Positions 28,340-43,212 of a stretch of DNA of 64,000 bases are shown here, one piece after another. The DNA is from Selaginella tamariscina. Its lineage: Eukaryota; Streptophyta; Lycopodiopsida; Selaginellales; Selaginellaceae. The stretch's first letter is position 1. Every line of letters begins with the position of its first letter. The notes under the pieces are model-generated. The model was not told where the DNA came from and ran no database searches. It worked only from the letters and a program-made list of their open reading frames with translations. Made by a program: the position numbers and the translations under genes. The stretch is taken from NCBI GenBank assembly GCA_003024785.1, contig PUQB01000083.1:1-64000 (forward strand), written 5' to 3'.

Positions 28340-28530
28340 GGAGGGAGAGAGAATGAATGAATATCATATCTGTAGATATGGGTTGATAAACCAATATATT
28401 ACATGTCATGCACATATGCATTGACTTTTTGAGTGAGGTTGACGGTGTGCGTGGTTGTGTGTGTTAGCGGACTGTGCATATCCTTCATCTGAACAAATAT
28501 GGAGTAGACAGATGCGCAGTCTACAGTCCA
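26219..28530 (+). repeat. Diverged segmental duplication of the oxidase locus (first copy)
   Basis: This block is collinear with 35109-37810: both contain the 'ttctgcacgcattt' spacer, a 'catcctgcaggtc' acceptor, the same exons, the same CT/CA tracts inside introns, and the '...gttagcgga...gcgcagtc' 3' flank. Exon 1 of the oxidase lies outside the duplicated block. The copy is direct, about 8.9 kb from its partner. Confidence 0.75.
26820..28252 (+). pseudogene. Decayed partial copy of the sarcosine/pipecolate oxidase gene
   Basis: Matches exons 2-5 of the gene at 34787-37504 but lacks exon 1 with its FAD Rossmann motif. Exon 2 has lost the segment between the acidic hairpin and the substrate strand. 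Exon 3 lacks about 70 bases that encode ISCGAWTPKIVKEN in the other copy. Exon 4 has lost the stretch holding GGFSGHGFKMA, a flavin-site element of the family. The final exon lacks the stop and reads into its intron-like flank. Preserved islands include YWEVEKG, FPTFAYYSAKYFYGTPSLEYSG and CMYSMTPDEDF. These deletions are far larger than the 1-bp indels seen elsewhere, so this copy is a true pseudogene. Confidence 0.82.
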
Positions 28531-30248
28531 ATATAGATTAGATTGTCTTTGTGTGTGTGGTTGAAATCCTAGACAATGTTAACATATAATATCTCTCTAC
28601 ATATCATAATTGAGATGACTGCCGAAGCACACGAAGCCACAATATTAGGACAAAGTATTATTCAAACACTCTCTCTTACACACACAAACTCAATATAACA
28701 CAAGTTTGATGTAGCATGTGTATATATAAAGGAATGTAGATAAATATTTAAATATTAATTGTTAATTATGAATCGCTTGCACTATTTAGTAGAAAACTTT
28801 ATTAATAAGAAATAATTTAAGAAGTTTTAAGTAAAAAATGATATCTAAGATTTACAAGATCAAAGGGGGAAAAAAAATAAGTATTGTCCTCAATACTAAT
28901 TAAATTGCATAAAAATTTCAAAAAGCTCCAATGATGGATTTTGTTAAGTACATATATATTTAATATTTAATACATTTTATGTTTATGTATGCAATAAACA
29001 ATATATTTTATGAGCTAGTCCAATTATCACTAAGTTTATGGGAATTTTGAGATAATGTCTTTTTAAGATAATTTAATATTTTAGCATATTTATAACAATA
29101 TAGGAACATGCACAAATAAAATAGAATGTACCGTAGTATTATATCGTTGTTTTTTTTATTATTTTTATTTATAATTATTTTACTACACATGAATATAAGT
29201 TTTGAGTTTTCAGTAACGTCCTTAAGATGAGATGTTTATTATTATTATTTTAAATATAAAATCAATGTTATATAAGTAATTATATGTATTATAACATTAA
29301 TTTATCAAATAAAAATTGATTTTCAAGAATTATAACTCTTGATTTTGATAATACAGATTTCTCTCGATCTAAACATGATTAGTATTATTATTAAAGAAAT
29401 TAATATGGTCTTCTTTATTTAATGTGTTTGTTTGTTTGTGTTTGTATGTAATGAACACCAAAACCCTTATATATACAAAGAGGCTATACCATTTGGCCTT
29501 TGCATGGCATCCACGTTAGCACTTCCAATATATACCTTAGATATACTTAAGCTATATTATATAGAATTCTTACATTATTCCTTCCTTTTTACTTGAATGT
29601 TAATGATACTAAGATAATTATTGAACATGTGCATTCTAATCAACATTTTTCTTTTAACTTTTCTTTCATATTTTTTTCTTTTCAAACTAATACATGTATA
29701 TGTACAATATTTTTAAACATAAAACATATATATTATGAATGTGTTAAAATGGAAGTAGTTATATACTAAGACTATAGAGTTTAAAATGAAATATACGATT
29801 TATATGCAAAGTGTTATTCTCGACGTTGAAGGTGTTGTTCTTAGTGCTAAGGATACAATCATGGCTTAAAAATTTCCTTCACCAAGTTATATTACAATGT
29901 TATATATATCTTGCAGTTTCTTGCATTGAGGACAATTAATTTTCAATAAAAATTACAAAAACATAAACCTACTTAACAATGATTAATAATTTATGAATAA
30001 TAATTTAGTAATAAGACTATGCATTCTTATTACCACTATAAAGTTTCTTTTACAGAAATATGTATATTTAAAATGTTTTATAAATTAATTTTTTAAGCAT
30101 CTTCCTACCTAGCTAAATTGTGTTATAATATGTGTGTATCCATATACATATGTATGTGTATATACTATATGTGATTGCACTAAAATATATATATATATAT
30201 AAGCTTTTGAAAGTTTGAAAACTGTGTAAAAGTAGTATGTGTGTGTGT

Positions 30249-30320
<72 letters not shown>

Positions 30321-30640
30321 GTATATATTATGGTGCACATTAAACATATATAATTCTTGCACTAAAGTGATCTCTTAACATGTTACATTGCTTGATAATA
30401 CAAATAATGAAAAGATAAAATGGCATAATGAGAATATATATATCCCTTAAACACACATGTATAAATACATGTGTATGTGTATGAGATGAATTGTGACATA
30501 ATGTTCCACCTAAAAGATGGGGTTTTGATTGCAATTCACTACTATCTCAAATTCATAATGATAACAAATTAATGAAGGAGTTAAAAAAAATTAAAATTTA
30601 AAACCTCTCTTATTTCATAAAATATCATTAAATTATTGAA
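28531..30640. other. AT-rich gene-free region
   Basis: No exon recognised. A GT-CT-AT compound microsatellite lies at 30237-30320. The rest is AT-rich without clear inverted ends. Confidence 0.45.
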
Positions 30641-33149
30641 ATGAAGCTAAAACTTACCTTTTAAAAATTCTTCCTTTGTTGTTCATGCCTTAAATGAATA
30701 CTTAGTTAATTTAGGTGAATTCGATGTTAAAGTTGCCCTAACCCACACCCTAAACCCAAGGGTGGGTCATTAGTCACTAAGCCTCATTTTATTACGATTG
30801 ACATTCCATACTAGACCACTTATAAAATAGAAAGACAAAGGGGGCCCTTTTATGTGGACAAGCATGTTATATACTAAGAAGTCTTTAATTTCTTTATTAT
30901 TGTTAGCATGAGGTCAGAGTTTTAACTGGGAAGCTAACACGTGGCAACACATGGTTACCAAATGGCTTTCCTATATCAATTCCATATGTGAACAACATTA
31001 AATCTTTTAAATGACCCTAAGAGTGACTCAGATGCCTAGTTAAATGGAAGACTTAAAGTCCTATCTTAAGTCCCTAAAATGACTATCCCCCGAACCCTAG
31101 AGGATATCCCAAGTAGCCTTTAGGATTTTATTCCACTAGACCTATACAGACTCATATCTTTAACCCCACAAGGTGTTTCACACATCCATGACAAAGCTAA
31201 CGCATCGTCACTTACCCCTTGAGGAATCACTCTTATCCGGGAATACAACCCCTTTAAGGCATCAAAGGGTACCCTGAACCACAACTAATCCCTAAGGGTT
31301 TGAGTGGCCAAGTCATACCCTAGATCTAGGGTTAGTACTTAGTGAGAACATAAGTGTGCTTCGTAAGCGGAACATGAATGTTCTACTAAACAAACTCCTT
31401 AAGGCTAGGTTTGGATAACCCTAAGTACATGTCTCTCATGATATAGGCTTCTGTTAATGAGCTTAGGTTGTTCAACCTTTAAATCTAAGGAAAACACCCC
31501 TAGCCAAGTGTGTTAAAGCACACCTAGTTACGAGACTTAACCTCCCTTGAGCGGATGCTTAAGGTTTAGCACCCTAGTGCGAGCACAAGCATGCATGTTT
31601 ATTAGAATATCCAACCCCTTGGCAACAAACCCATGACACAACCCAAAGGGCATGCCTTGAGCATTGTATTGTGTGACGTCTAGCCCAGTGTCACATCTTT
31701 ATGTGACACTCCTTCCATGATGTGGGCTATCATGCCAAGCCCTTAGATTCAAGTTTTGCACCAAGTGCCACAAATGTGGCTCTTAAATGCTAACTTTAGA
31801 ACCCTTTAGTGAACCCTTAGGAACTAGGTAATGTGAACCTTCAAACAAGATCCCATGCCACAGTTGGACAAAGACACGATGTGCCTTGTTTGGCCATAAG
31901 TTGCTACACCTAGCTTGACGTGGAGGAGGAGGCTGGAGACAAGTCTCAACCTCAGCCTCTTGGAATGTGCCCAACGTTAAGGGTAAGCTACCCGAAGGTG
32001 GGATATACCCATGTCATTTGTAAATTAAGGTGGCACAACAAAGGGTTGTACTTTAACGACATAAGTTGAAGCTTGCACCGGCAAAAGAAGCAACAAACTC
32101 AGCTATGAACCCAAAGCTCTCCTACATGTACTACTTAACATATGTGATAAAGCAACAAACTCAGTCATGAACCCAAGAGCTCTCCTACATGTACTACTTA
32201 ATATAATGTGATAAGAGCCCCCCTCCCTCCTATTTCCTGTTTACATAAGTGGGCTAGCATGAAATCTCATTCCCAAAGGGAATATACTTGGTGAGTTAAC
32301 TTAATGATTCATCGACCACTAAACCCTAACCTATCAAACCTAGGGTTATTTTAAATATATCCGACATGCTGAACTCACAAAAACTAATCATTAACCCAAC
32401 CGGAACATGAAAAACCAGAATAAGAGTTTTTTAGAAGGTAAGTTCTACCTTCGCATAGAATTTCCTACAAATACTTAATGACACCCGGCCGGACCATCAC
32501 CAAATACCCAAGTGCACTAAGCAGGCCTGTTTCCTACTACATTTAAGAGCTTATCAAACATGTTCAAAAGTAACAACAATTAACATCCATAATAAAGATG
32601 AGTCGTAGTAAAATTATGACAACATGCATTAGTTACTATTTATAATTATTTTATAATACATCATATTTAAAACCACATCATTGTCTAATTTCTTTCAAAA
32701 TTGTGTTGGTATAATGTTTGGAACCATGGAGTCAACGAATAATAAATGCACTCAAAATTCTCGAGTTTGATGGTAAATGTTGATATTGATTTTCATGATC
32801 ATGTTGCAAAGTTCATAATGGTAGAGGATCGTTTTTATTTCATAGGACTAGGTACTTCCAACTTAGCTGATAAGTTTGTCATGCTATGTACCTCACTTTC
32901 TTTATGTTTTATATAATGACCCTCTCTCTAGACAAGTTATGTTCTCGATTTATTAACTTCGTCTTCGACATGACCTTCATCAATATTTACAAATATGTCA
33001 TTTATGTCAAATTTAGAATCCTTAATCCACTCCTCCTAATGGTAGTCTACAGTTTATTCAGGTCCATTATTCTTTTTGAACTATATCCATTGGTCCGTTT
33101 CTAACAACAACAGTAAGAAATACATATTGTTTTCTTCAGACTACTGACA
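30641..33149. other. Unassigned, less AT-rich stretch, probably old retroelement DNA
   Basis: Base composition shifts to about balanced between 30.7 and 32.6 kb, unlike both flanks, with many 'aaccctaag', 'cctaggg' and 'cttaaggc' words and no intact frame. It directly precedes a relic gypsy integrase (33.15-33.8 kb) in the same orientation. Non-coding LTR or leader sequence of a decayed element is the simplest reading, but no matching second LTR was identified. Confidence 0.35.
32089..32213 (+). repeat. Two-copy tandem repeat, about 62 bp unit
   Basis: The phrase beginning 'agcaacaaactcag' and ending 'tgtgataa' occurs at 32089-32150 and again at 32151-32213, with a few substitutions and small indels. 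It lies in the probable old retroelement region and has no coding content. Confidence 0.75.
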
Positions 33150-33800
33150 CCGTATGTGGAGGTTCATAATCTTTAAAGGCCAAGGCAACTCATATGGCAA
33201 ATTTCTTGTTTCATCAAGTGGTGTTAAGGCATGAGTGTCTAGAGCATATTTTTTGATCAAGGGCCTCATTTCACATGAGTTTGTTAACTATTAGGTTGAA
33301 ATCAAATAATTATTACAACACCCTATCATTCAGAAAATATAGTCTAGTGGAGTGATTCAGCCATAATTTTAAGTGTGTGTTATTTAACTATGTGAATCAA
33401 TGACAAACCAATAGGATCGGTATTTGCCCTTTCTTCAGTTTGTTTATGTATTTTTTGTTTATTCAATTCATTAGTCTCCATTTCAATCCTTATATGGTCA
33501 TTTTCTTGTGTTTTGGTCTAATATTGTTCTAGTAAATGCATAAATATAGAGTTGGTATTTAAAATTAAATTATTTTGATGTTGCACAAAGAGATATTAAC
33601 AAGGTTATTTTATGTCATGAGGTAAAACAACAACACCATAATGCTCAACATTCATATGTTCACAATTGTGATATTAGTGATAAAGGGTTGGTTTTATATT
33701 CGAAAATGCATCCCAAAGGTTTGTCTTCTAAATTGATTTTCAAGTGGCTTGTCATGTTGTCCATTATATAAAGATTAGGTCCTTAAGTTTACATAGTTCA
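33150..33800 (+). pseudogene. Relic Ty3/gypsy integrase
   Basis: Translated fragments follow the order of a gypsy integrase: AKATHMANFLFHQVVLRHE (core strand and helix, 33177-33235), then DQGPHF after a 1-base shift (about 33256, the second catalytic Asp region), a degraded YH..../LVE stretch near 33330-33360, LPFLQFVYVFFVYSIH-stop-SPFQSLYG (about 33429-33500; the family's 'FAYN..H.S...SPF...YG'), and a late HNCDISDKGLVLY.K beta-barrel piece near 33660-33710. Stops and shifts are frequent. It is old, unlike the young element at 43-48 kb. Described only as a fossil. Confidence 0.6.
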
Positions 33801-34786
33801 TAATTCGTATAAAATTAGTGTAAGTGATTGATTCTTAATTGAAAATAATCAATCTTTGTTATATCGAAAGGGTTAATGCATAAAATTTAAAATATATTAA
33901 ATTCAATAATATTTAAAATTTTAAAGCACAAGAAGCACATTCCATTTTATTATTAATGCTATAGTTAATTAATTCAATTTTAAATGGTAAGAATCAAAAC
34001 ATACACTATATATCTTTCTTTGTCAAGTAAAAGTAAATCACTAGTGTGGGTACTCTAATATAATTTTAATTAAGTACACTCTTGTTAATCCACTTTATTA
34101 TAACTAAGTTAATATGTATATTAACCTTTATTGAGAGCTTCAAAATTATATACCACATTATTGACCTATTTTTAATAATTATGAATGGCCCAAATTGTCA
34201 TATGTTCCTCTTATAGACGAAACACTATATAAACTTTTCGCCAACACGATAAAATTACATTTATTACTATATTAATGATAAAGTTCATATAACTTTTTAT
34301 TATAAAATCCTTGTTAAACCATAATAATAATTCTATTTCAATTCTTTTATCTTTGTAATTTTAAAGATAAAATTCATAAGCCATACATACTTGACCCTTT
34401 GCTCCTTTTACATTATGTTGGACATAATAATTAAAAGATTATAAAAGGCCAGGTAACGTTGATGAGAGGTATCGTGGACATTTGCAATTAATGGTTAACA
34501 AGATTAAAATTAAAAGGGCAAAATCACAATAGATTTTTTATTCCAATTTAAAACTTTTTATTGTTTAGACTTATTAGCTCAGTTGGTTAGCGCGTCACTG
34601 AGTTGTGAGTTAATAATAAATTTCTATTATTTAAACTTATTAGCTTTAATAATAACTTCCTAAATGCAAAGTAAATTTTGTTTGTATTTGTTTTTAGGGT
34701 TTACTTTGCATTTAGTTTTAAGACTTACTCTGTTATAGGGTTTTACATTTAGGTGTTTTAGGTTAAGCAGAGGTTTTTGAATTTTA
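33801..34786. other. Intergenic spacer with partial tRNA-like sequence and oxidase promoter
   Basis: AT-rich. 'TTATTAGCTCAGTTGGTTAG' at 34571-34590, followed by CGCGTC, matches the D-arm half of a plant tRNA (isoleucine-like), but no anticodon or T-arm follows. Upstream of the oxidase ATG are telo-box-like TTAGGGTTT (34694-34702) and a TATAGGGTTT near 34734. Confidence 0.45.
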
Positions 34787-36110
34787 ATGGAGGGACTGTA
34801 CGACGCAGCAGTTGTGGGAGGCGGGATCATGGGGCTGTGCACGGCGGTGGAGCTCGCACGCAGGAGCAGGTCCGTCATTCTCATCGAGCAGTTCGATTTC
34901 TTGCACCAGAGAGGATCGTCACACGGGAATCTAGGAACCCTGAGGCTCACCTATCCGGAGCATTACTACGCTCTCATGGCCAGAATGTCGCTGCATCTAT
35001 GGGAAAAAGCTCAATTGAGGCCTCGGACAAGGTATATTTCCCAACCGGCCAGCTGATTTCGGCCACAACGAGCACCATGGTCTCCAACAGGTGTGTGTGG
35101 ACACTGACATGTATATAACAATGCATATTCATATAATATATACAACTCACGTATATTCTGCACGCATTTGTAATGTTGTCCAGTAAAGATGATTCCCAAC
35201 CTATATATTATATGTTTTATTATATGTATGTATGTATATGAATTCAACTATCTACAACCGATGTACATATCTGAAAAGATACTTAACATGTGTTTAGCAT
35301 GTATATATATTACACAGGTACAGGTCTATGTACAGGTAATGTTTAAATAATATTTCTATTTATTGAATTGAGTTATACAGTTAATATACTAAATATAGCT
35401 AAGGATACATATATACATGTAGAGAGTGGACAGAGATTACGGTCATTGTATATATTTACTAAGAAGGACCATCAAGCCGGTGCACACACATCTAGGAGTA
35501 TATGTATATGATGTATGTAGTTATCAGCATTATATGGTTACTCTTTGCTCTTATTGACATACATCTAGCATCATTTTTAAACAAGGATATACATGACTGT
35601 TTCTATACTATCACTGCCATATACTTCTTCTTATTGGGACTATTGGCTATATGAGTTTTATATTTCACTCGCTCACTCACTCCCACCACACACACACACA
35701 ACACACGTACACGTACACGTACATCCTGCAGGTCGTAGAATCGTGCAAGAAGTATGGAATAGCTTACCAAGTTTCTTACACCAGCAGAAGTAAATGAGAA
35801 ATTTAAGGTTGTCCAGATTCCGGAGGACCATATTGGAGTGTACACACACGATGCAGGGTGTTGCGTGCCAATAAGGCGCGTGAAATGTTTCTCTCCCTAG
35901 CTTCAAAGTATGGTGTCGTTCTTCAGGACAACTCAAGGGTTACGAAAATTTCTACTGGGTGGAAGACACCTCAAGGCGAAGATGCCGTGCTGGTTGCAAC
36001 AAGTGGAGGTTGTGTGTGTGTGTGTGTGTGTGTGCACGTGTGCGCGTGTGCGGGGTTTTTGTACAAATACCTATGTATATTCAATACATTGAGTTTAAAT
36101 GTAAACACTA

Positions 36111-36150
<40 letters not shown>

Positions 36151-36611
36151 TCACACTCACGCATGGTTGTATGCCAGGTTCTATACTCGCAAAGACATGT
36201 ATAATTTCTTGTGGTGCATGGACTCCAAAGATTGTAAAGGAAAACTTTGGAGTTGATCTTCCCATTCAACCCCTGCACACGCACATTGCGTATTGGGAAG
36301 TTGAAAAGGGGTTCGAAGAGGATTTTCATGCTAGCAATGGCTTCCCGACTTTTGCATATTACAGTGCCAAGTACTTCTATGGGACGCCATCTCTGGAATA
36401 TTCCGGACTTATCAAGGCATCTATTCATGGTGGAACTCCGTGTGACGCTGATAATCGTGATCTTTCCCCAGACGTAGTGAAAGCTCAACAAGTAAGTCCT
36501 CTCTCTCTCACACACACAAACACCTGCACACATTTACTAGCTGGCGGGCACCATATTTTACACAAAGAGATGCATGTATATACATACATACATACATACA
36601 TATATAAATAT

Positions 36612-36670
<59 letters not shown>

Positions 36671-37139
36671 ACATACATACATACATACATACATACACAT
36701 GTTGATGTCGGTATCATTGTGTATAAATATATGTATGCATGTTGATATATCGTTATGAGCGTGTATATATGTACATTATATAGATATGTCTTTTGCATTT
36801 CTGTATATTTGGATGTATATCTTCTATAATTTAATGTACTAAATGTAATTACGAAGGATTATGAGCCCTTGGATAAGCTCCACGTTCATGAAGAAGGTCA
36901 AATCGGACGGCGGTCCAGTGGAGTGCTCGGTGTGCATGTACTCGATGACTCCTGACCAGGATTTCATCCTTGATTTCGTTACCAACACAAACAAACAAGT
37001 TCTAGTGGCAGGGGGATTCTCTGGGCACGGTTTCAAGATGGCTCCGTTAGTTGGAAGATCATGGCAGATTTGGCTTTGGATAGGGACTCTGAGGGAATCC
37101 CGCTCCAGTACTTCACAATTGACAGGTTTTCTCCTCCGC

Positions 37140-37178
<39 letters not shown>

Positions 37179-37504
37179 TGTATATGAAATAAATCTCGTT
37201 TTATATACACATGTTGTATAAGACCGCTAAACAGCGCCTCCATTAGGAGAATCAGTTGAGCTTTAGCTGTGATTCATATGGTGGTGTTATTTATGTATGC
37301 ATGTACAAAGAGCCGTTGCCACTTGATATATAATATATAGGACACTCCCACTCTCTATGTGTACACACACTCTCTCTCTCTCACACACACACGTCATTTA
37401 TGTATTGCTGATATATATATGACAGGTTTAAAAGAAACAAGTGTGGAAATCCGAAAGGCTTTGATCCTGTGCAAGAATTTGCTGCTTTAAATTTTGATGG
37501 CTAG
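34787..37504 (+). CDS. Sarcosine/L-pipecolate-type FAD oxidase (MSOX family)
   Basis: FAD-dependent amine oxidase of the monomeric sarcosine oxidase family; plant members are reported to act on sarcosine and pipecolate in peroxisomes. Exons: 34787-35090, 35732-36008, 36178-36491, 36857-37125 and 37426-37504. Exon 1 begins MEGLYDAAVVGGGIMGLCTA (GxGxxG dinucleotide motif), with SSHGNLGTLRLTYPE as the FAD-contact loop and VYFPTGQL. Exon 2 has KKYGIAYQV and LRANKAREMFLSLASKYG. Exon 3 has CIISCGAWTPK, YWEVEKG and FPTFAYY.AKYFYGTPSLEY. Exon 4 has VCMYSMTPDQDFILDF and VAGGFSGHGFKMAP. Exon 5 ends NFDG-TAG; I see no C-terminal peroxisomal tripeptide. The frame breaks at about 35011-35016, 35771-35776, 35847-35852 and 37048-37053, each by one base in or near a homopolymer. 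At 35771-35776 and 37048-37053 the relic copy at 26-28 kb still has the correct base count. The FMO gene follows 349 bp downstream. Confidence 0.88.
36609..36668. repeat. (AT)n microsatellite in oxidase intron 3
   Basis: About 60 bases of almost pure AT dinucleotides flanked on both sides by CATA tetranucleotide repeats (36585-36600 and 36670-36698). The relic copy at 27.5 kb lacks it, so it expanded after the duplication. Confidence 0.8.
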
Positions 37505-37852
37505 ATAAGGGAGGATATATCAACCATACAGTGAGTGTGTGTGTTTGTATTCATTAGTCATCTTGTATGAGAGAGAGAGATTCTTTGGCATAAGTATAGA
37601 TTATATTATTTTATTATAAATAATGAATATCATATCTTTAGATATGGACTAATAGACCAATATATTACAGCTCATGCACATGCTCACCTGCACCCCATGC
37701 ATTGACGTTTTGACTAAGGTTTGCCTGTGTGCCTTGTGCGGGCGTGCGGGCGTGCGTGTTGGTGTTAGCGGATCCATTTAGAAAGAATTAGGTGCGCAGT
37801 CGATAGACTAGGCATTTAATTCAAGATTAAAGCTTATACAGCAATCAGGAAC

Positions 37853-40125
<2,273 letters not shown>

Positions 40126-40397
40126 TAAACTAATACTGTTTTTGAAGGGATATACACACATATACGGCTAATGTTAAGCAGCGTGGTGCCTTCATTGTGC
40201 AGGGTTTACTGTGCTTCAGAAGCAAGGGGAATTGCCAATGGATCCTTCAAGGCGAGCCTCCGGTGCAATAAGATGTACAGCAATGAGGAGAATTCACCCA
40301 TGTTACTGGTAAATCACAATATGTGTATATAGCATATATGTATGTTTGATCAATAAATATAGACTTCATACGTGTGTGTGTGTGTGTGTGTGTGATA

Positions 40398-40440
<43 letters not shown>

Positions 40441-40517
40441 AGAGAGAGAGAGAGAGATCAAAGAGTACTTATCTGGAGTTGATATATAATTTGATATGCA
40501 ATGTGTGTGTGTCTATA

Positions 40518-40550
<33 letters not shown>

Positions 40551-42994
40551 TCGTGCAGTTTGATATGCACCGGAGTGAAGACTGGAAACGCAGGTGAGTT
40601 TATGAGGAAAATCCAAAGAGGCTGGCATATATCTTACGATGATGGTGCGACAAGGTTCTAAATACAGGTATACATTAGAAAATTAAGCTGTTTTTTACCA
40701 TAACACAAAACTATATTACATGTTTTCATTTATTTTATGATAAAAATTATTAAGGACGTAGTCTAGGTCCTTTGGTGGTGTTGAATTTTATATTAGTGGA
40801 TTTATATTCATACTGGATTTAAAATGTTCAACTTTAAATATATCCGCATGTTTGTGTGGCACGCTCTGTATTCAAAATTATGAATAAAGTTCTTTTGTAT
40901 CATTCATTATTTAATGTTATCGATTATAAAAAAATATACTGTTATTATCTAAGTTATTTTATTATATGTTATTATTTAATTTATTATGTGTTAAAATTTC
41001 AATGAAGCTACATGATAATATAAAATGTTAACACCATGAATGTGTTGGAATGTGTACATTCATATACCTTATTAAGTGTATGTACACATTTCAAACATAT
41101 AAGGTATGTATATACACACATGTATGTACATAAAATGTGTATACACAGTCATACTATGCCATACATCATTTTATAGAATTTTACACATGCAGTTCCTAGT
41201 TGTGTATATATATATATATCTTCCCGTGAGTATGTTCTATACACATACACTTAGTATATACATACAAACATACACACATTTGAAGAATTAAAAAATAATA
41301 ATACGTTGTATCTTTTTATATGCCTCCTCTCTCTATATACACGCGCACGCACGCAAACACACACACATGTCTCTGCCATCTTACTATGACAGGATCTTAT
41401 CATGTAGTCTTTTTTTAATATTCAATTGGAAATATGTAAATTTAATCGCTAGATAACAATAATAGAGAAATTATTCAAAGCTATATATTTATTTTTTAAC
41501 TTTAGTGATGTTCTATATACATTCCTTTTTATTGATAATCATTAGCGTTCACGCACGCGCGCACACACGTGTGCTGAGCTATTGTTGAAGTCCATTCTTT
41601 AAGACACTCTTATCATTTTAAGCAGTTTTTAATAAATAAATATATGTTACAGACACATATGCACGTGTATAATTGTATATTATTTATTTAATAGTAATAG
41701 TAATAACAATAAAGAATCATACATAAATTTATATAAATTACCATCTTAAAAACTTAGTTTTCATGTTATTTAGATCATATCAATCTTTGTAAATATTGGG
41801 ATTCAAAATATCTAATTTTAACTATATTCGGCCATTGATTTAGAATTATAAATAATATTTTATAATATTAAATACTGAATGATACATAAAATCTTCAAAA
41901 ATATACTGTTAATAGTTTTCTTATATATTAAAATTAGTTAATTGTGTGTGTGTGTTTCTATATATATAGACGTGTCTGTATTCAACTATTCAACTATTAC
42001 CACATCAAATGTGTGTTACACACACACACATAGTATTATATGAATACACACATACAACGTATTCTTCCGTGTGTGTATTTACAGTAGTAACATATATACA
42101 TTATAAAACATATACATACATACACACGATGAGCGATTGTCGAAGTATTGGTCATTGACCATTGTTCTTTAAGAGACTTAAGAAGTAATACATAAACGTA
42201 TATAATTATTTAATAGTAACAGTAATAATAATAATAATAAGTTACTTATGTATATATATATATATATATTATTATATATATATATAATATATATATATAT
42301 TATATCATTAATTCCCTGTACACCGGTGTATATAATGAAACACATATACATAGTCCTATATATGTGTGTTAATGTATACATTCTGACATTTAGTTCAGTT
42401 TAGAACTATATAGATATGTAGTGACCAGAATGTAATGATAGTTCTCATAACTATAAGTTTATATGGTTTATATATGGTTCTAAGCTGTATGTTGCAATGT
42501 GAAAGCATATACATACACATACATACATTATGTATATAGGTAAAAACTGTACGATATGTATGTGTGTATATACGTATATGTTGTGGCTTGTGTGAAAAAT
42601 GAAATGATTCAAAGCTGTATATTTATTTAAAATTATTTAGGAATGTTATTTGGTATCCAAATCTTAGTTGATATTTAGGTGTTTATATCTCTATAGTTGG
42701 ATTTATATTCTTCTAAAACTTCAAACGTACCCGCTAAGTCTTGGTGGGATTGGTTAAAAATGCGTTCAGAATTTCAATTGTTATTTTAGGATTTTATGTA
42801 TCATCAAAAAAAAAAATATAATCCTATTATTTTAAGTTATTATATATTAAAAAGAATGACGTTACACCACTTGGAATATGCTAGTGCATCAAATACACTA
42901 TACATAATATATCTGTATATTTATAGTTGTGAGTATGAAGGATAAATATAGTACATATACATCCCAAAATGTATTCACATACGCATTAATATCT
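40126..42994. other. Intergenic region with a possible small unrecognised exon pair
   Basis: After the FMO stop, a stretch at about 40235-40310 (SFKASLRCNKMYSNEENSP) with a GTAAAT donor, and 40560-40594 (FDMHRSEDWKR) between an acceptor and a GTGAGT donor, could be two exons, but I recognise no family and no start. GT and GA tracts fill 40374-40457 and 40527-40550. From 40.7 to 43.0 kb the DNA is AT-rich with CATA/GTAT repeats and an (AT)n cluster at 42250-42302; no gene seen. Confidence 0.3.
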
Positions 42995-43199
42995 TGAAAG
43001 AGCCGATATATATTAAAAATGTCAGATACATTAAGCTACAAAAACCCTGCTTATATACAGGAGACCTCCTGCCACGTGGCACACATGCGACACGTGGCGC
43101 TGACACATGGCGGCCAGATCACCACCCATGTGTCACTATGCATGTGTGTATATACACATGCGTATATACGTTACATTACATAATATACAGTATCTTACA
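42995..43199 (-). repeat. 3' LTR of the Ty3/gypsy element
   Basis: 205 bases, identical to the other LTR except for two single-base length differences (near 43003 and at about 43112); no substitutions. Contains GACACGTGGC- and CCACGTGGC-type G-box words near 43072-43100, which could act in its promoter. Confidence 0.92.
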
Positions 43200-43212
43200 T
43201 TATCCCCCCTCT
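43200..43212 (-). promoter_or_regulatory. Polypurine tract
   Basis: On the minus strand the sequence directly before the 3' LTR is AGAGGGGGGATAA, a typical plus-strand priming site. It confirms orientation and the inner LTR border. Confidence 0.8.

Noticed and set aside
31783..31974. Small ORF on the minus strand
   Set aside because: No homology, no start context, inside decayed repeat DNA.
32886..33104. Hydrophobic small protein
   Set aside because: AT-rich frame rich in Tyr/Ile/Phe, upstream of a relic integrase; best seen as chance.
34570..34620. tRNA gene
   Set aside because: Only the D-arm half (TTAGCTCAGTTGGTTAG) matches. No anticodon stem, T-arm or acceptor stem can be drawn, so it is a fragment at best.
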